The notes beneath the pieces were generated by a model that was given only the letters and a program-made list of their open reading frames with translations, did no database searches and was not told the DNA's origin. 64,000 bases of DNA from Gallalistipes aquisgranensis (GTDB lineage: Bacteria > Bacteroidota > Bacteroidia > Bacteroidales > Rikenellaceae). Of this stretch, positions 52,368-61,063 are shown piece after piece. The DNA lies in assembly GCF_014982715.1 (NCBI RefSeq), contig NZ_JADCJY010000002.1:62001-126000 (forward strand), read 5' to 3'. A program made the translations under genes and the position numbers. Within the stretch, counting starts at the first letter, position 1, and every line of letters starts with the position of its first letter.

Positions 52368-53126
52368 TCATATCAGTCTGACGGGAATCCCCATCGCATG
52401 CAGCTCCCTTTTCAGCCGCGGAATAGGTATCTCTCCGTAATGGAAAATGCTGGCGGCCAGTGCCGCATCGGCCCGGCCTTCGGTAAGCACCTCGGCGATG
52501 TCCCGTACGCAACCGGCACCTCCCGAAGCCACCACAGGCACCGACAGCATCCCGGAAAGACGGGCGAATGTCTCGCAGGGATAGCCGTTCTTCGTGCCGT
52601 CGTGATCCATCGAGGTGAAGAGTATCTCCCCGGCCCCGCGCTCCTGGGCCTCCCGGGCCCAGGAAAAAAGCTCCTTCCCGGTGGGACGCTTGCCGCCATG
52701 CGTGGTCACCGTCCAGCGGCCGTCGATCCGTTTGGCGTCGATCGCCACCACCACGAACTGGTTTCCGTACCTGGCTGCGATCTCGTCGATCAGTTCCGGA
52801 CGGCGGACGGCGGCGCTGTTCACCGTGATCTTGTCCGCCCCGGCCCGCAGCAACAGCCCGGCATCCTCCACCGAAGCGATACCTCCCCCCACCGTGAAGG
52901 GGATGTCGATCTCCTGTGCGATCCTCGTCACCAGTCCGGCAAAGGTCTTGCGCCCCTCGAGCGTGGCGCTGATATCGAGGTAGACCAGTTCGTCGGCCCC
53001 CTCCTCCGCATATTTTTTCCCCAGTTCCACGGGATCGCCCACCTGCTGAAGCCCCAGGAAGTTGACGCCTTTCACCGTGGCCCCGTCCTTGATGTCGAGA
53101 CAGGGTATTATCCGTTTCGCAAGCAT
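52368..53126 (-). CDS. hisF: Imidazole glycerol phosphate synthase subunit HisF
   Basis: A 252-residue TIM barrel that forms imidazole glycerol phosphate and AICAR using ammonia from HisH. The catalytic Asp11 (CLDIKDG) and Asp130 (VVAIDAKR) are present, with GGIASVEDA and SGGAG phosphate-binding loops. It overlaps the end of hisA by 19 bases. Confidence 0.97.
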   Translation of the reverse strand: MLAKRIIPCLDIKDGATVKGVNFLGLQQVGDPVELGKKYAEEGADELVYLDISATLEGRKTFAGLVTRIAQEIDIPFTVGGGIASVEDAGLLLRAGADKITVNSAAVRRPELIDEIAARYGNQFVVVAIDAKRIDGRWTVTTHGGKRPTGKELFSWAREAQERGAGEILFTSMDHDGTKNGYPCETFARLSGMLSVPVVASGGAGCVRDIAEVLTEGRADAALAASIFHYGEIPIPRLKRELHAMGIPVRLI

Positions 53127-53836
53127 GTCTCCAACTCTTTGAGGGTGATGCGGCCTTCGTAGATCGCCTTGCCCACGATCACGCTGCGAAGTCCCATGTC
53201 ATTCAGCTTCAGGATATCGTCCAGCGATCCGATACCGCCACTAACAGTAATATTTATTACAGAATATCGGGTTTGCAACCGGCCGTACATTCCGAACGAA
53301 GGGCCCTGCAGCATACCGTCCTTCGAAATATCGGTACAGATCACCTGGTTCAACCCGCAGGGAGCGAAGCGGTCGATCAGCTCCTCCACGCCCAGTTCCG
53401 ATTCGCGCAACCAGCCGTGCGTGGCCACCTTGCCGTCCCGGACGTCGGCTCCGAGGATCACATGGTCCGGACCGAACCCGGCCAGCCACTCCGCGAACGC
53501 CTCCGGATCGGTGACCGCCACGCTGCCGCAGATCGCCCGGTTCGCACCGCTCTCCAGCACGGCCCGCAGGGAGTCGGCGCTCTTGATCCCTCCGCCCCAC
53601 TGGATGTCGAGCCCCGTACGGGCGGCCACCCGCTCCAGCACCTTCAGATTCGCCGGGGCGGACGCTTTCGCCCCGTCCAGATCGACCAGATGGATGCGCC
53701 GCAGTCCGATCGACTCGTAACGTGCCGCCACCTCGGCCGGGTCCTTGAAATAGGTGGTCTTGCGACCGTAGTCGCCCTGCGTCAGACGGACGCATTCGCC
53801 GCCGATGATGTCGATGGCAGGAATGATCTCGATCAT
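53108..53836 (-). CDS. hisA: Phosphoribosylformimino-5-aminoimidazole carboxamide ribotide isomerase
   Basis: A 242-residue TIM barrel isomerase, the step before His[20 protein letters not shown] contains the catalytic Asp9; phosphate-binding loops are IQWGGGIKS and [11 protein letters not shown]. It overlaps hisF by 19 bases and hisH by four, so the block is translationally coupled. Confidence 0.97.
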   Translation of the reverse strand: MIEIIPAIDIIGGECVRLTQGDYGRKTTYFKDPAEVAARYESIGLRRIHLVDLDGAKASAPANLKVLERVAARTGLDIQWGGGIKSADSLRAVLESGANRAICGSVAVTDPEAFAEWLAGFGPDHVILGADVRDGKVATHGWLRESELGVEELIDRFAPCGLNQVICTDISKDGMLQGPSFGMYGRLQTRYSVINITVSGGIGSLDDILKLNDMGLRSVIVGKAIYEGRITLKELETCLRNG

Positions 53837-54474
53837 AGTTCCAGAAAGTTTTTCAGTATCCGTTCCCCGATCCGGCCGCTCTTCTCGGGATGGAACTGGG
53901 TTCCGTAAAAGTTATCCCGTCCCAGCGCGGCGCTGAAAGGCCCGCCGTAAAGGGTGGTGGCAATGGTCTGCGGACAGAGGCCGGGCGCATAGGAGTGCAC
54001 GTAATAGACATAGGCGCCCTCCTCCAGCCCGGTGAAAAGAGGGGAGCGGAGCCGTTCGACCGTATTCCAGCCCATTTCGGGAACCTTCAGTTCCTCCGCC
54101 GGAGCGGCCGCGGACCCCATGCATCCGCAGGAACAGGCCGGCCGGCCGGAAAACGTCTCTCCGAGCCGTTTCACATCCGTGTCGAAAATCCCCATGCAGG
54201 GGGTATCCCCCTCCGCGCTGCGGCGGCACATGAGCTGCACCCCGATGCAGATACCCAGTACGGGACGGGTCAGCGAACGGATCACCTCGACCAGTCCCCG
54301 CTGGCGCAGCTTCTCCATGGCGGAAGAGGCCTCGCCCACCCCGGGAAGCAACACCCGGTCGGCGGAGCGGATCGTCTCCGCATCGCCGGTCACCGTAAAC
54401 TCCGCCCCCAGCCGTCCCAGCGCATTGGCCACGGAGCGGAGATTACCCGTATCGTAGTCGATCACCGCAATCAT
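53833..54474 (-). CDS. hisH: Imidazole glycerol phosphate synthase glutaminase HisH, with Cys-rich insertion
   Basis: A 213-residue class I glutamine amidotransferase. The catalytic triad is Cys76 (LGICIGVQL), His195 and Glu197 (GTQFHPEKS). Between residues about 105 and 128, before the conserved KVPEMGWN, lies an extra segment with CSCGC (Cys114, 116, 118) and an Ala/Glu-rich stretch; usual HisH proteins have only a short loop here. The frame is intact and the flanks are normal. The effect on the HisF interface is unknown. Confidence 0.94.
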   Translation of the reverse strand: MIAVIDYDTGNLRSVANALGRLGAEFTVTGDAETIRSADRVLLPGVGEASSAMEKLRQRGLVEVIRSLTRPVLGICIGVQLMCRRSAEGDTPCMGIFDTDVKRLGETFSGRPACSCGCMGSAAAPAEELKVPEMGWNTVERLRSPLFTGLEEGAYVYYVHSYAPGLCPQTIATTLYGGPFSAALGRDNFYGTQFHPEKSGRIGERILKNFLEL

Positions 54475-55601
54475 AGCACCCCCTTGCTGCTCGGCAGCTC
54501 GTAAGAAAAGACATTCCGGGCGATCGCCATGCGCATGGCCCGGGCGAAGGCTTTGAAAATCCCCTCGATCTTATGGTGTTCGTTCTCGCCCCGGGCCGAA
54601 ACGTGCAGATTGCAGCGGGCCGACTCGGCCAGGCTCTTGAAGAAGTGGCGGAACATTTCGGTCGGCATGTCACCCACCTTCTCGCGGCGGAATTCGGCGT
54701 CCCATTCGAAGTCGATACGCCCGCCGAAATCGAGCAGCACCAGGGCCCGGCATTCGTCCATCGGCAGGGCGTATCCGTACCGTTCGATTCCCCTTTTGGA
54801 GCCGAGCGCCCGGAAGATCGCCTCGCCCAGCACGATCGCCACGTCCTCCACCGTGTGATGCTCGTCCACCTGCAGATCGCCGTGCGCCTCGACCGACAGG
54901 GAGACACCCGCATGGTGTACGATCTGTTCCAGCATGTGATCGAAAAAACCGATCCCCGTGGAGATACTCGAAGGAGCGAGCCCGTCCAGATCGAGCGAGA
55001 CGGTGATCTGTGTCTCCCGCGTGGAGCGCGACACGACCGCCGTCCGTTCTTCAGCCCGCAGGAACGCGGCCACCTCCGCCCAACGGTCGGTGACCAGCGC
55101 GCAGACCTCCGACAGACCCGCCTCCGCGATCTGCGCCGCACCGTGTTCCCGGGGCTGCAACAGAATCGCCCGGGCCCCGAGGTTCCGTGCCAGTAACACG
55201 TCGGTGAGCCGGTCGCCGATCACATAGGAAGCCGCCAGATCATACTCTCCCGTGAGGTATCTGCCGAACATCCCGATCCCCGGTTTCCGCGTGGGAGCCC
55301 CCTCGCTCTCGAAGGTGGGGTCGATCAGCATGTCATCGAACCGGACATCTTCGCCGGCAAGCGTCTTCAGCATCTTCTCATGGGCCGGGCGAAAAGTCTC
55401 CTCCGGGAAACTCTCCGTACCCAGACCGTCCTGGTTGGTCGCCATGACGTATTCGTATCCCAACCCGGAGAGGGAGGCCAGGGCCGAAATCACCCCCGGT
55501 ACGAACTCCAGTTTCTCCAGGCTGTCCACCTGTTCGTCGGCCGGTTCGACGATAATCGTCCCGTCCCGGTCGATAAACAGCGCTTTTTTCTTACCATTCA
55601 T
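54471..55601 (-). CDS. hisB: Bifunctional histidinol-phosphatase/imidazoleglycerol-phosphate dehydratase
   Basis: A 376-residue two-domain protein. The HAD-type phosphatase (about 1-165) starts with FIDRDGTI, where Asp11 and Asp13 are the nucleophile and acid/base; the dehydratase (about 190-376) contains [30 protein letters not shown] and [18 protein letters not shown], the metal-binding and substrate loops. The order matches E. coli HisB. It overlaps hisH by four bases. Confidence 0.97.
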   Translation of the reverse strand: MNGKKKALFIDRDGTIIVEPADEQVDSLEKLEFVPGVISALASLSGLGYEYVMATNQDGLGTESFPEETFRPAHEKMLKTLAGEDVRFDDMLIDPTFESEGAPTRKPGIGMFGRYLTGEYDLAASYVIGDRLTDVLLARNLGARAILLQPREHGAAQIAEAGLSEVCALVTDRWAEVAAFLRAEERTAVVSRSTRETQITVSLDLDGLAPSSISTGIGFFDHMLEQIVHHAGVSLSVEAHGDLQVDEHHTVEDVAIVLGEAIFRALGSKRGIERYGYALPMDECRALVLLDFGGRIDFEWDAEFRREKVGDMPTEMFRHFFKSLAESARCNLHVSARGENEHHKIEGIFKAFARAMRMAIARNVFSYELPSSKGVL

Positions 55602-55613
55602 ATCCTATCCGTT

Positions 55614-56672
55614 TTATTCCATCCGTTTCAGTACCCGGATCAGCCGGTCGTTCTCTTCGGGCGTCCCCACCGTGATGCGCAGACACCCGGCACACCCGGC
55701 GACCCGCGAGCGGTCGCGCACGATGATACCCTCGCCGATCAATGCCTCATAGACACCCCGCGGATCGTCCACCCGCACCAGCACGAAATTGGCATCGGAG
55801 GGGAAGACCTGCCGGATCACCGGACAGCCGGACAGTTCACGCATCACCCGTTCGCGCTGTCCGGTCAGTTCGCGCACCTGGTCCGCGACGGAACGATCCA
55901 GCCGTTCGGCCACGATCCGCTGGGTCGGTCCGTTGACATTGTAGGGATACTTCACCTGTGCGAACACCTCCGCCACCCGGGGCGAAGCGAACGCCAGCCC
56001 CAACCGCAGACCAGCCATGCCCCATGCCTTGGAGAGGGTCTGCAGAATCACCAGATTGGGATGGCTTTCCAGCTCCGGAAGCAGGCTCTCCTGCGCAGCA
56101 AAGTCGATATAGGCCTCGTCCAGCACCACCACACCGGGAAAACGCTCCACGATCCGGAGCAGCTCCCCGCGGGGGAAACTGTTTCCCGAAGGGTTGTTGG
56201 GCGAACAGACGAACAGCAGTTTCGTCTGTCCGTCGGCCGCCGCCAGGAGAGCATCCCCGTCCAGCGAAAAGCCGGCACCGAGGGGTACCTCGCGGAATTC
56301 CACATCGTTGATGGCTGCCGCCACCTTGTACATGCCGTAAGTCGGGGCGATCGAAACGGCATTGTCCACGCCCGGACGGCAGAAGACCCGGTAAACGAGG
56401 TCGATCGCCTCGTCGCTGCCGTTTCCGATGAAAATCCGCTCCACGGGCACACCCTTGATCCGGGCGATCTGCCGCTTCAGCGCCTTCTGGTGCGGATCGG
56501 GGTAACGGTTATACCCGTTCTCGTACGGGTTTTCGTTGGCATCGAGATAGATGCCCAGCTCCCCTTCGTATTCGTCCCGCGCCGTGGAGTAGGGCGCCAA
56601 TGCCCGGATATTGGGGCGGATCAGCTCCTCCACCCGCCGGGCCGTACTCTCCGTATCTCTCTGTGTCATCAT
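55614..56672 (-). CDS. hisC: Histidinol-phosphate aminotransferase
   Basis: A 352-residue PLP enzyme converting imidazole acetol phosphate to histidinol phosphate. LDANENPY near residue 48, SPNNPSGN near 157 and the PLP-lysine motif LQTLSKAWGMAGLRLG near 215-230 are present; ANFVLVRV is conserved near the end. Two ATGs (56672 and 56669) are adjacent. Twelve bases separate it from hisD. Confidence 0.95.
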   Translation of the reverse strand: MMTQRDTESTARRVEELIRPNIRALAPYSTARDEYEGELGIYLDANENPYENGYNRYPDPHQKALKRQIARIKGVPVERIFIGNGSDEAIDLVYRVFCRPGVDNAVSIAPTYGMYKVAAAINDVEFREVPLGAGFSLDGDALLAAADGQTKLLFVCSPNNPSGNSFPRGELLRIVERFPGVVVLDEAYIDFAAQESLLPELESHPNLVILQTLSKAWGMAGLRLGLAFASPRVAEVFAQVKYPYNVNGPTQRIVAERLDRSVADQVRELTGQRERVMRELSGCPVIRQVFPSDANFVLVRVDDPRGVYEALIGEGIIVRDRSRVAGCAGCLRITVGTPEENDRLIRVLKRME

Positions 56673-56684
56673 TTTCCCTTCCGT

Positions 56685-57971
56685 TTACAGGTTTCCCTCC
56701 GACAGCCGGACCGCCACGGCGTTCCGGTGGGCGGCGAGCCCTTCGCCCTCGGCCATCGTCATGATCGTACCGCCCAATGCGGCGAGCCCCTCCCGCGTGA
56801 TCTCCTGATAGGTGATCTTCCGCAGGAAACTGTCCGTATTCACCCCGCTGAAGGCCCGCGCCCAGCCCGACGTGGGAAGCGTGTGATTCGTTCCCGAGGC
56901 GTAATCGCCCGCGCTCTCGGGCGTATAGTTCCCGATAAAGACGCTGCCGGCCGCCGTGATCCGCGAGGCGACCTCCCACGGGTTTTCCATCGACACGATC
57001 AGATGCTCGGCCGCATAGGCATTGGCGAAGCGGACCATCTCCTCCGGCGTGTCCATCACGATCAGGCGGCTGCCGTCGAGGGCCTGCCGGGCGATCCCCC
57101 CGCGGGGGAGCGAAGCCAGCTGACGTTCCACCTCCCGGCTCACCCGCTCGGCGAAGGCCCGCGACGTACAGAGCAGAACAGCCTGGCTGTCGGGGCCGTG
57201 TTCCGCCTGCGAAAGCAGGTCGGCCGCCACGAAATCGGGCCGCGCCGTCTCGTCCGCCATCACCATCACCTCGGAAGGTCCGGCCGGCATGTCGATCGCC
57301 ACCTGCGAAGTGCTGACCAACTGCTTGGCCCGGGTCACATAGCGGTTCCCGGGTCCGAAAATCTTGTCAACCTTCGGCACGCTCTCCGTACCGTAAGCCA
57401 TCGCGGCCACGGCCTGCGCTCCGCCCGCCTTGAAGACGCGCATCACGCCGCACAGCGAAGCCGCATAAAGAATTTCGGGAGCCACTCGCCCTGTCTTGTC
57501 CGGCGGCGTGCAGAGCACCACTTCGGGACACCCCGCCACCCGGGCGGGCACCGCCAGCATCAGCACGGTCGAAAAGAGCGGCGCCGAACCGCCGGGGACA
57601 TACAGTCCCACCCGTCGGATCGGCACGGGACGCTGGATGCACCGCACGCCCGGCACGGTCTCCACCTCCACGGGCCGGGGAAACTGGGCCGCATGGAATT
57701 TCTCGATATTGGCGGCTGCCTGTTTCAGCGCCTCCTTCAGCGCTCCGCTCACGGCCGTCTCCGCCTCCCGTATCTCATCGGCGCTTACCTCCACGCCGGA
57801 CAACGTCGCTCCGTCGATCTCCCCGGCCAGGGCGACCAGGGCCCGGTCGCCCTCCGTCCGCACCCGTTCCACAATCCGCTCCACACGGGCTTCGACCGCC
57901 CCGTCGTCCTGCCGGCTGCGGCTCAGAAGAGCCTCCCATTCACGGGGTTCGGGATTCACGTATATCTCCAT
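56685..57971 (-). CDS. hisD: Histidinol dehydrogenase
   Basis: A 428-residue enzyme that oxidizes histidinol to histidine in two NAD-dependent steps. Conserved segments: YVPGGSAPLFSTVLMLAVPA, KIFGPGNRYVTRAK, DMPAGPSEVMV and LLSQAEHGPDSQAVL, then NHTLPTSGWARA (catalytic/zinc region). The ATG at 57971 overlaps the hisG stop by one base (TGATG); upstream TTG/GTG starts are unneeded. Confidence 0.96.
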   Translation of the reverse strand: MEIYVNPEPREWEALLSRSRQDDGAVEARVERIVERVRTEGDRALVALAGEIDGATLSGVEVSADEIREAETAVSGALKEALKQAAANIEKFHAAQFPRPVEVETVPGVRCIQRPVPIRRVGLYVPGGSAPLFSTVLMLAVPARVAGCPEVVLCTPPDKTGRVAPEILYAASLCGVMRVFKAGGAQAVAAMAYGTESVPKVDKIFGPGNRYVTRAKQLVSTSQVAIDMPAGPSEVMVMADETARPDFVAADLLSQAEHGPDSQAVLLCTSRAFAERVSREVERQLASLPRGGIARQALDGSRLIVMDTPEEMVRFANAYAAEHLIVSMENPWEVASRITAAGSVFIGNYTPESAGDYASGTNHTLPTSGWARAFSGVNTDSFLRKITYQEITREGLAALGGTIMTMAEGEGLAAHRNAVAVRLSEGNL

Positions 57972-58822
57972 CACCAAATCATCTTTTCGAGCGCCAGCAC
58001 CAGAATATCCTCGGCACCGATCGCCTTGAGTTGTTCTATTTTATTCCACAGGTCACGCTCGTTCACCACCACGTGCACGGAACACCAGCCCTCCTGCGCC
58101 AGCGGAAGGACAGTCGGAGACTTCATGCCGGGCAGAATCTCCACGGCCTCGGCCACCTTGTCCTGAGGCAGGTTCATCAGCATGTATTTCATGCCCCGGC
58201 TGCGTTCCACGGCCTCGAAACGGAACAGCAACTGGGAAAGGATCTGCCGTTTCTCCTCCGAAAGGGCCCGGTTGGCCACGAGCACGGCCTCCGAGAAGAA
58301 GACCTTCTCCACCTCTTTCAGCCCGTTGGTCACAAGCGTGCCGCCGGAGCTGACGATATCGAAGATGCCGTCGGCCATTCCCACCGAAGGGGCGATCTCC
58401 ACCGACCCGGCGATCTCGTGAATCTCGGCGCGGATGCCGCTCTTCTCGAAAAAGGCCCGCAGGATCTTCGGATACGACGTGGCGACCCGCTTCCCGTCGA
58501 ACCATGCGGGAGAGTCGTAATTCTCGGCCTTAGGAACGGCCAGCGAGAGGCGGCACTTCCCGAAACCCAGCCGGTGCACCACGTCGACGGCCTCGCCCTT
58601 CTCTTCCACTTCGTTCAGTCCCACGATTCCGAGGTCGGCCACTCCCATGGCGACTGCCTGCGGAATGTCGTCATCCCGCAGATACAGCACCTCCAGCGGG
58701 AAATCGGCGGCCAGGGCCAGCAGTTTGCGTTTACTGTCCTCGATGCGGATACCCGCCTCGGCAAGCAGCGCCACGCTCTCTTCGTTCAAACGGCCTTTGG
58801 CCTGAATGGCAATTCTGATCAT
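57971..58822 (-). CDS. hisG: ATP phosphoribosyltransferase (long form)
   Basis: A 283-residue enzyme for the first, committed step of histidine synthesis. The N-terminus MIRIAIQAKGRLNEESVALL is typical; the phosphoribosyl-binding loop is GVADLGIVGLNEV-related and DGIFDIVSSGGTLVTNGL. The C-terminal 80 residues (VEILPGMKSPTVLPL and onwards) form the allosteric domain of the long form, so it does not need HisZ and should be inhibited by histidine. It is the first gene of the operon, directly after the attenuator. Confidence 0.96.
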   Translation of the reverse strand: MIRIAIQAKGRLNEESVALLAEAGIRIEDSKRKLLALAADFPLEVLYLRDDDIPQAVAMGVADLGIVGLNEVEEKGEAVDVVHRLGFGKCRLSLAVPKAENYDSPAWFDGKRVATSYPKILRAFFEKSGIRAEIHEIAGSVEIAPSVGMADGIFDIVSSGGTLVTNGLKEVEKVFFSEAVLVANRALSEEKRQILSQLLFRFEAVERSRGMKYMLMNLPQDKVAEAVEILPGMKSPTVLPLAQEGWCSVHVVVNERDLWNKIEQLKAIGAEDILVLALEKMIW

Positions 58823-58861
58823 TTCTTTCCTGTTTTATATCGTTATCTGTTCGTCTCCGGG

Positions 58862-58896
58862 TAAAAAAATAGGGCCTACCGCAGTGGTAAGCCCTT
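58862..58896 (-). terminator. Attenuator terminator upstream of hisG
   Basis: Read on the minus strand, GGGCTTACC (58886-58894) pairs with GGTAGGCCC (58872-58880) around a 5-base loop, with one G-T pair, then T, A and seven T (58863-58869). It lies between the leader peptide and hisG. Its 5' arm can also pair with an upstream strand (see leader). Confidence 0.9.
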
Positions 58897-58916
58897 ATCT
58901 TTGACGGAGAGTTTCA

Positions 58917-58991
58917 TTACATAACCATCTCCACGGCTACCACTTCGGATGCTGTGTCGTGATGATGATGGATATGGAAAAAACCCTTCAT
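58917..58991 (-). CDS. hisL: His operon leader peptide (HisL-like)
   Basis: A 24-codon ORF on the minus strand, ATG at 58991 and TAA at 58917-58919, encoding MKGFFHIHHHHDTASEVV followed by AVEMVM. Codons 6 and 8-11 are His codons: four in a row, five in total. Such a run stalls ribosomes when charged His-tRNA is scarce. Just after these codons AGTGGTAGCC (58935-58944) can pair with GGCTTACCACT in the attenuator's 5' arm, forming an antiterminator; when translation proceeds, the terminator forms. This fits classic attenuation. It is too short for standard gene finders. Confidence 0.85.
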   Translation of the reverse strand: MKGFFHIHHHHDTASEVVAVEMVM

Positions 58992-59009
58992 GTCGGTCCC
59001 TTTACTTTG

Positions 59010-59039
59010 CAAATATAATCAAAATTTCAGCAAGTCAAA
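59010..59039 (-). promoter_or_regulatory. Promoter of the his operon
   Basis: TTTG at 59036-59039 and TATATTTG at 59010-59017 on the minus strand, 18 bases apart, match both consensus boxes. Transcription should start near 59004, about a dozen bases before the leader ATG. The -33 box lies within the last codons of the phosphopantetheinyl transferase gene. Confidence 0.85.
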
Positions 59040-59698
59040 CATTTTGCGGATTTTTCCCCGAAAAACCTTCCGTCCGTATAAACTACGGCACAGTTTCCGA
59101 ACGTGAAAAAGGAGAGAGGAACGGGTTTTCCACCCCCTGCCGACCCCGATAAGGTTCCCCTGCCGCCGAAGTTCCCGTAACGCAGAATCCGCAGATCGTC
59201 CGACAGCGAGAGTCCCTCCCGGCGGGCGTATTTATATAAGGTCTCCTTCGCGCACCAGCACACCGCTTCGAACAGTCCGTCGCCCGGCGCGGCGAGCTCC
59301 CGCTCCTTTTCCGAGAGATAACGGGAAGCGATCCGGCCGAACCGGCGATCGAGCCGTTCCACGTCCACGGCGCAAGGCGATTCCGGATCATAAATCACGG
59401 CGGCGATCCCGTCCGTATGGGAAACCCCGATATACCCGCCCCCTCCCTGCGACACTTTCCCGGAGGGCAGCAGCACCGGTCCTCCGCCCGATTCGTATCC
59501 GATCCGCACCTGCGGCAGCACGCTGCGGAGAGCCGCCCTCCACGCCAGCCGCTGACGGCGACGCTCCCGGCTGCCGAAACCGGCCGTCTCCGCCACATCC
59601 TCCGGAGAGACGAGGTCAGCCAACTCCTCCTCCCGCTCCGCGATCTCCCAGAGCAGGAGCCAGCCCCGTTCCGTATGTTCTCGATAGACAACAGGCAT
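59027..59698 (-). CDS. 4'-phosphopantetheinyl transferase superfamily protein
   Basis: A 223-residue Sfp-type transferase that moves phosphopantetheine from CoA onto carrier proteins. Motif 1 region YIGVSHTDGI, motif 2 CAVDVERLDRRFG with the Mg-binding Asp, and motif 3 WCAKETLYKYARREG (the W-KE-K signature) are all present. It could serve ACP or a secondary metabolite carrier; no such gene is visible. It lies 42 bases after gldE, on the same strand, an order I recall in Bacteroidales. Its end overlaps the his promoter. Confidence 0.92.
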   Translation of the reverse strand: MPVVYREHTERGWLLLWEIAEREEELADLVSPEDVAETAGFGSRERRRQRLAWRAALRSVLPQVRIGYESGGGPVLLPSGKVSQGGGGYIGVSHTDGIAAVIYDPESPCAVDVERLDRRFGRIASRYLSEKERELAAPGDGLFEAVCWCAKETLYKYARREGLSLSDDLRILRYGNFGGRGTLSGSAGGGKPVPLSFFTFGNCAVVYTDGRFFGEKSAKCLTC

Positions 59699-59740
59699 AT
59701 TGCGTCGATTGCGGGCCGTAGGGACGAGCCGGCCCCGTTA

Positions 59741-61048
59741 TCATCCGGGCAGGACGACCTTCACCTTGTCGATCCTCCGCCCGTCGAGCGATTCCGCCGT
59801 GAAAAGGATACCGTGGCTGCCGACCGACTCCCCTTTCTTCAGGAAGTCGCCCTTGATCTCCAGCATCAGCCCGGCCACGCTTTCGGCCCCTCCGCGCACG
59901 TCCCGGAAATAGTCCTCCTCCAGTCCTGCGACCCGCTCGAAATCGTTCAGGTGAGTCTTTCCCTCGAACAGATAGGTATGGTCGTCGATCTTCCGGTAGA
60001 ACGACTCTTCGTTGTCCGACTCGTCCGAAATTTCGCCCACGATCTCCTCCAGGATATCTTCGAGGGAGACGAGCCCCACCGTCGAACCGTACTCGTCCAC
60101 CACGATGGCCATGTGCACCTTGTCGGCCTGGAACTCCTCCAGCAGGTCATTGATCTTCTTGTGTTCGGGAACGAAATAGGGCGTCCGCAGGAATTTCTGC
60201 CATTCGAACCCCGCATCTCGTCCGATGTAGGGAATCATATCCTTCACGTAGAGCACGCCCAGAATGTGGTCGAGGTTCTCCCGATAGACGGGAATACGCG
60301 AAAAACCCGAAGAGATGATCGTCCGCTTGACCTCCTCGTAGTCGGCCGTCTCGTCGAGCGCCACCACGTCCACTCTCGGCCGCATGATCTCCTCGACCTC
60401 CGTGTTGACGAAACTGACGATGCCCGAAAGCATCTGTTTCTCTTCGTCGGTCTGGTTTCCCGTGATCTCGATGGCATTCGACAGTTCGTCCATCGAAATG
60501 TCCGCCCGCTTGCGGGCCATCGACTCGCTCACCAGGCTGCCGGCCCGGATCAGAATGCAGGAAAAGGGTTTGAACAGGTGTTTCAGTCCAAGCAGCGGCA
60601 CCGAAATCATCCGGGCGAACCGCAGCGAATTGTAGGCGGCGAAAATTTTGGGCATGATCTCCCCGAAAAGCAGCAGCAGGAACGTCACCACCACCGTCTT
60701 GATGAGGAACTCCCACACGGGGGCTCCGCCGAACGTAACCACCCCGCTCAGGATATAGCTCGAAAGCAGGACGATGCAGATATTGACCAGATTGTTGGCG
60801 ATCAGCACCGTAGCCAGCAGGTAATCCTGCATCGAAAGCAGTTTGAGAATCGCCTGGTCGGCACGGGAAGACTGTTTGCGGATCGAACTGATATGGGCCG
60901 GAGTAAGCGAAAAAAAAGCCGTTTCGGAACCCGACACCAGCGCGGAGACGCACAGCAGCAACACCAGAATCACCAGCAGTACGACGTACTGAGGTTCGAA
61001 TCCGTTGAAAACGAGTATGTGGGCGGCAGTGTCCAATACGTTATACAT
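59741..61048 (-). CDS. gldE: Gliding motility-associated protein GldE (CNNM/CorC family)
   Basis: A 435-residue membrane protein. The DUF21 transmembrane domain (about 1-195) holds SALVSGSETAFFSL and LLFGEIMPKIFA, followed by a pair of CBS domains (about 215-330: IMRPRVDVVALDE, SRIPVYRENLDHILGVLYVK and VDEYGSTVGLVSLEDILEEI) and a CorC_HlyC domain at the end. Relatives are Mg2+/Co2+ extrusion proteins; in Flavobacterium GldE supports gliding. The role in non-gliding Bacteroidales is unknown. Confidence 0.93.
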   Translation of the reverse strand: MYNVLDTAAHILVFNGFEPQYVVLLVILVLLLCVSALVSGSETAFFSLTPAHISSIRKQSSRADQAILKLLSMQDYLLATVLIANNLVNICIVLLSSYILSGVVTFGGAPVWEFLIKTVVVTFLLLLFGEIMPKIFAAYNSLRFARMISVPLLGLKHLFKPFSCILIRAGSLVSESMARKRADISMDELSNAIEITGNQTDEEKQMLSGIVSFVNTEVEEIMRPRVDVVALDETADYEEVKRTIISSGFSRIPVYRENLDHILGVLYVKDMIPYIGRDAGFEWQKFLRTPYFVPEHKKINDLLEEFQADKVHMAIVVDEYGSTVGLVSLEDILEEIVGEISDESDNEESFYRKIDDHTYLFEGKTHLNDFERVAGLEEDYFRDVRGGAESVAGLMLEIKGDFLKKGESVGSHGILFTAESLDGRRIDKVKVVLPG

Positions 61049-61063
61049 TTATCCCGCCGGGTG

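Noticed and set aside
55380-58166. A 928-codon open frame on the plus strand across hisB-hisC-hisD
   Set aside because: It spans three solid his genes on the other strand and is Arg/His/Gly-rich with no domain; a shadow of codon bias.
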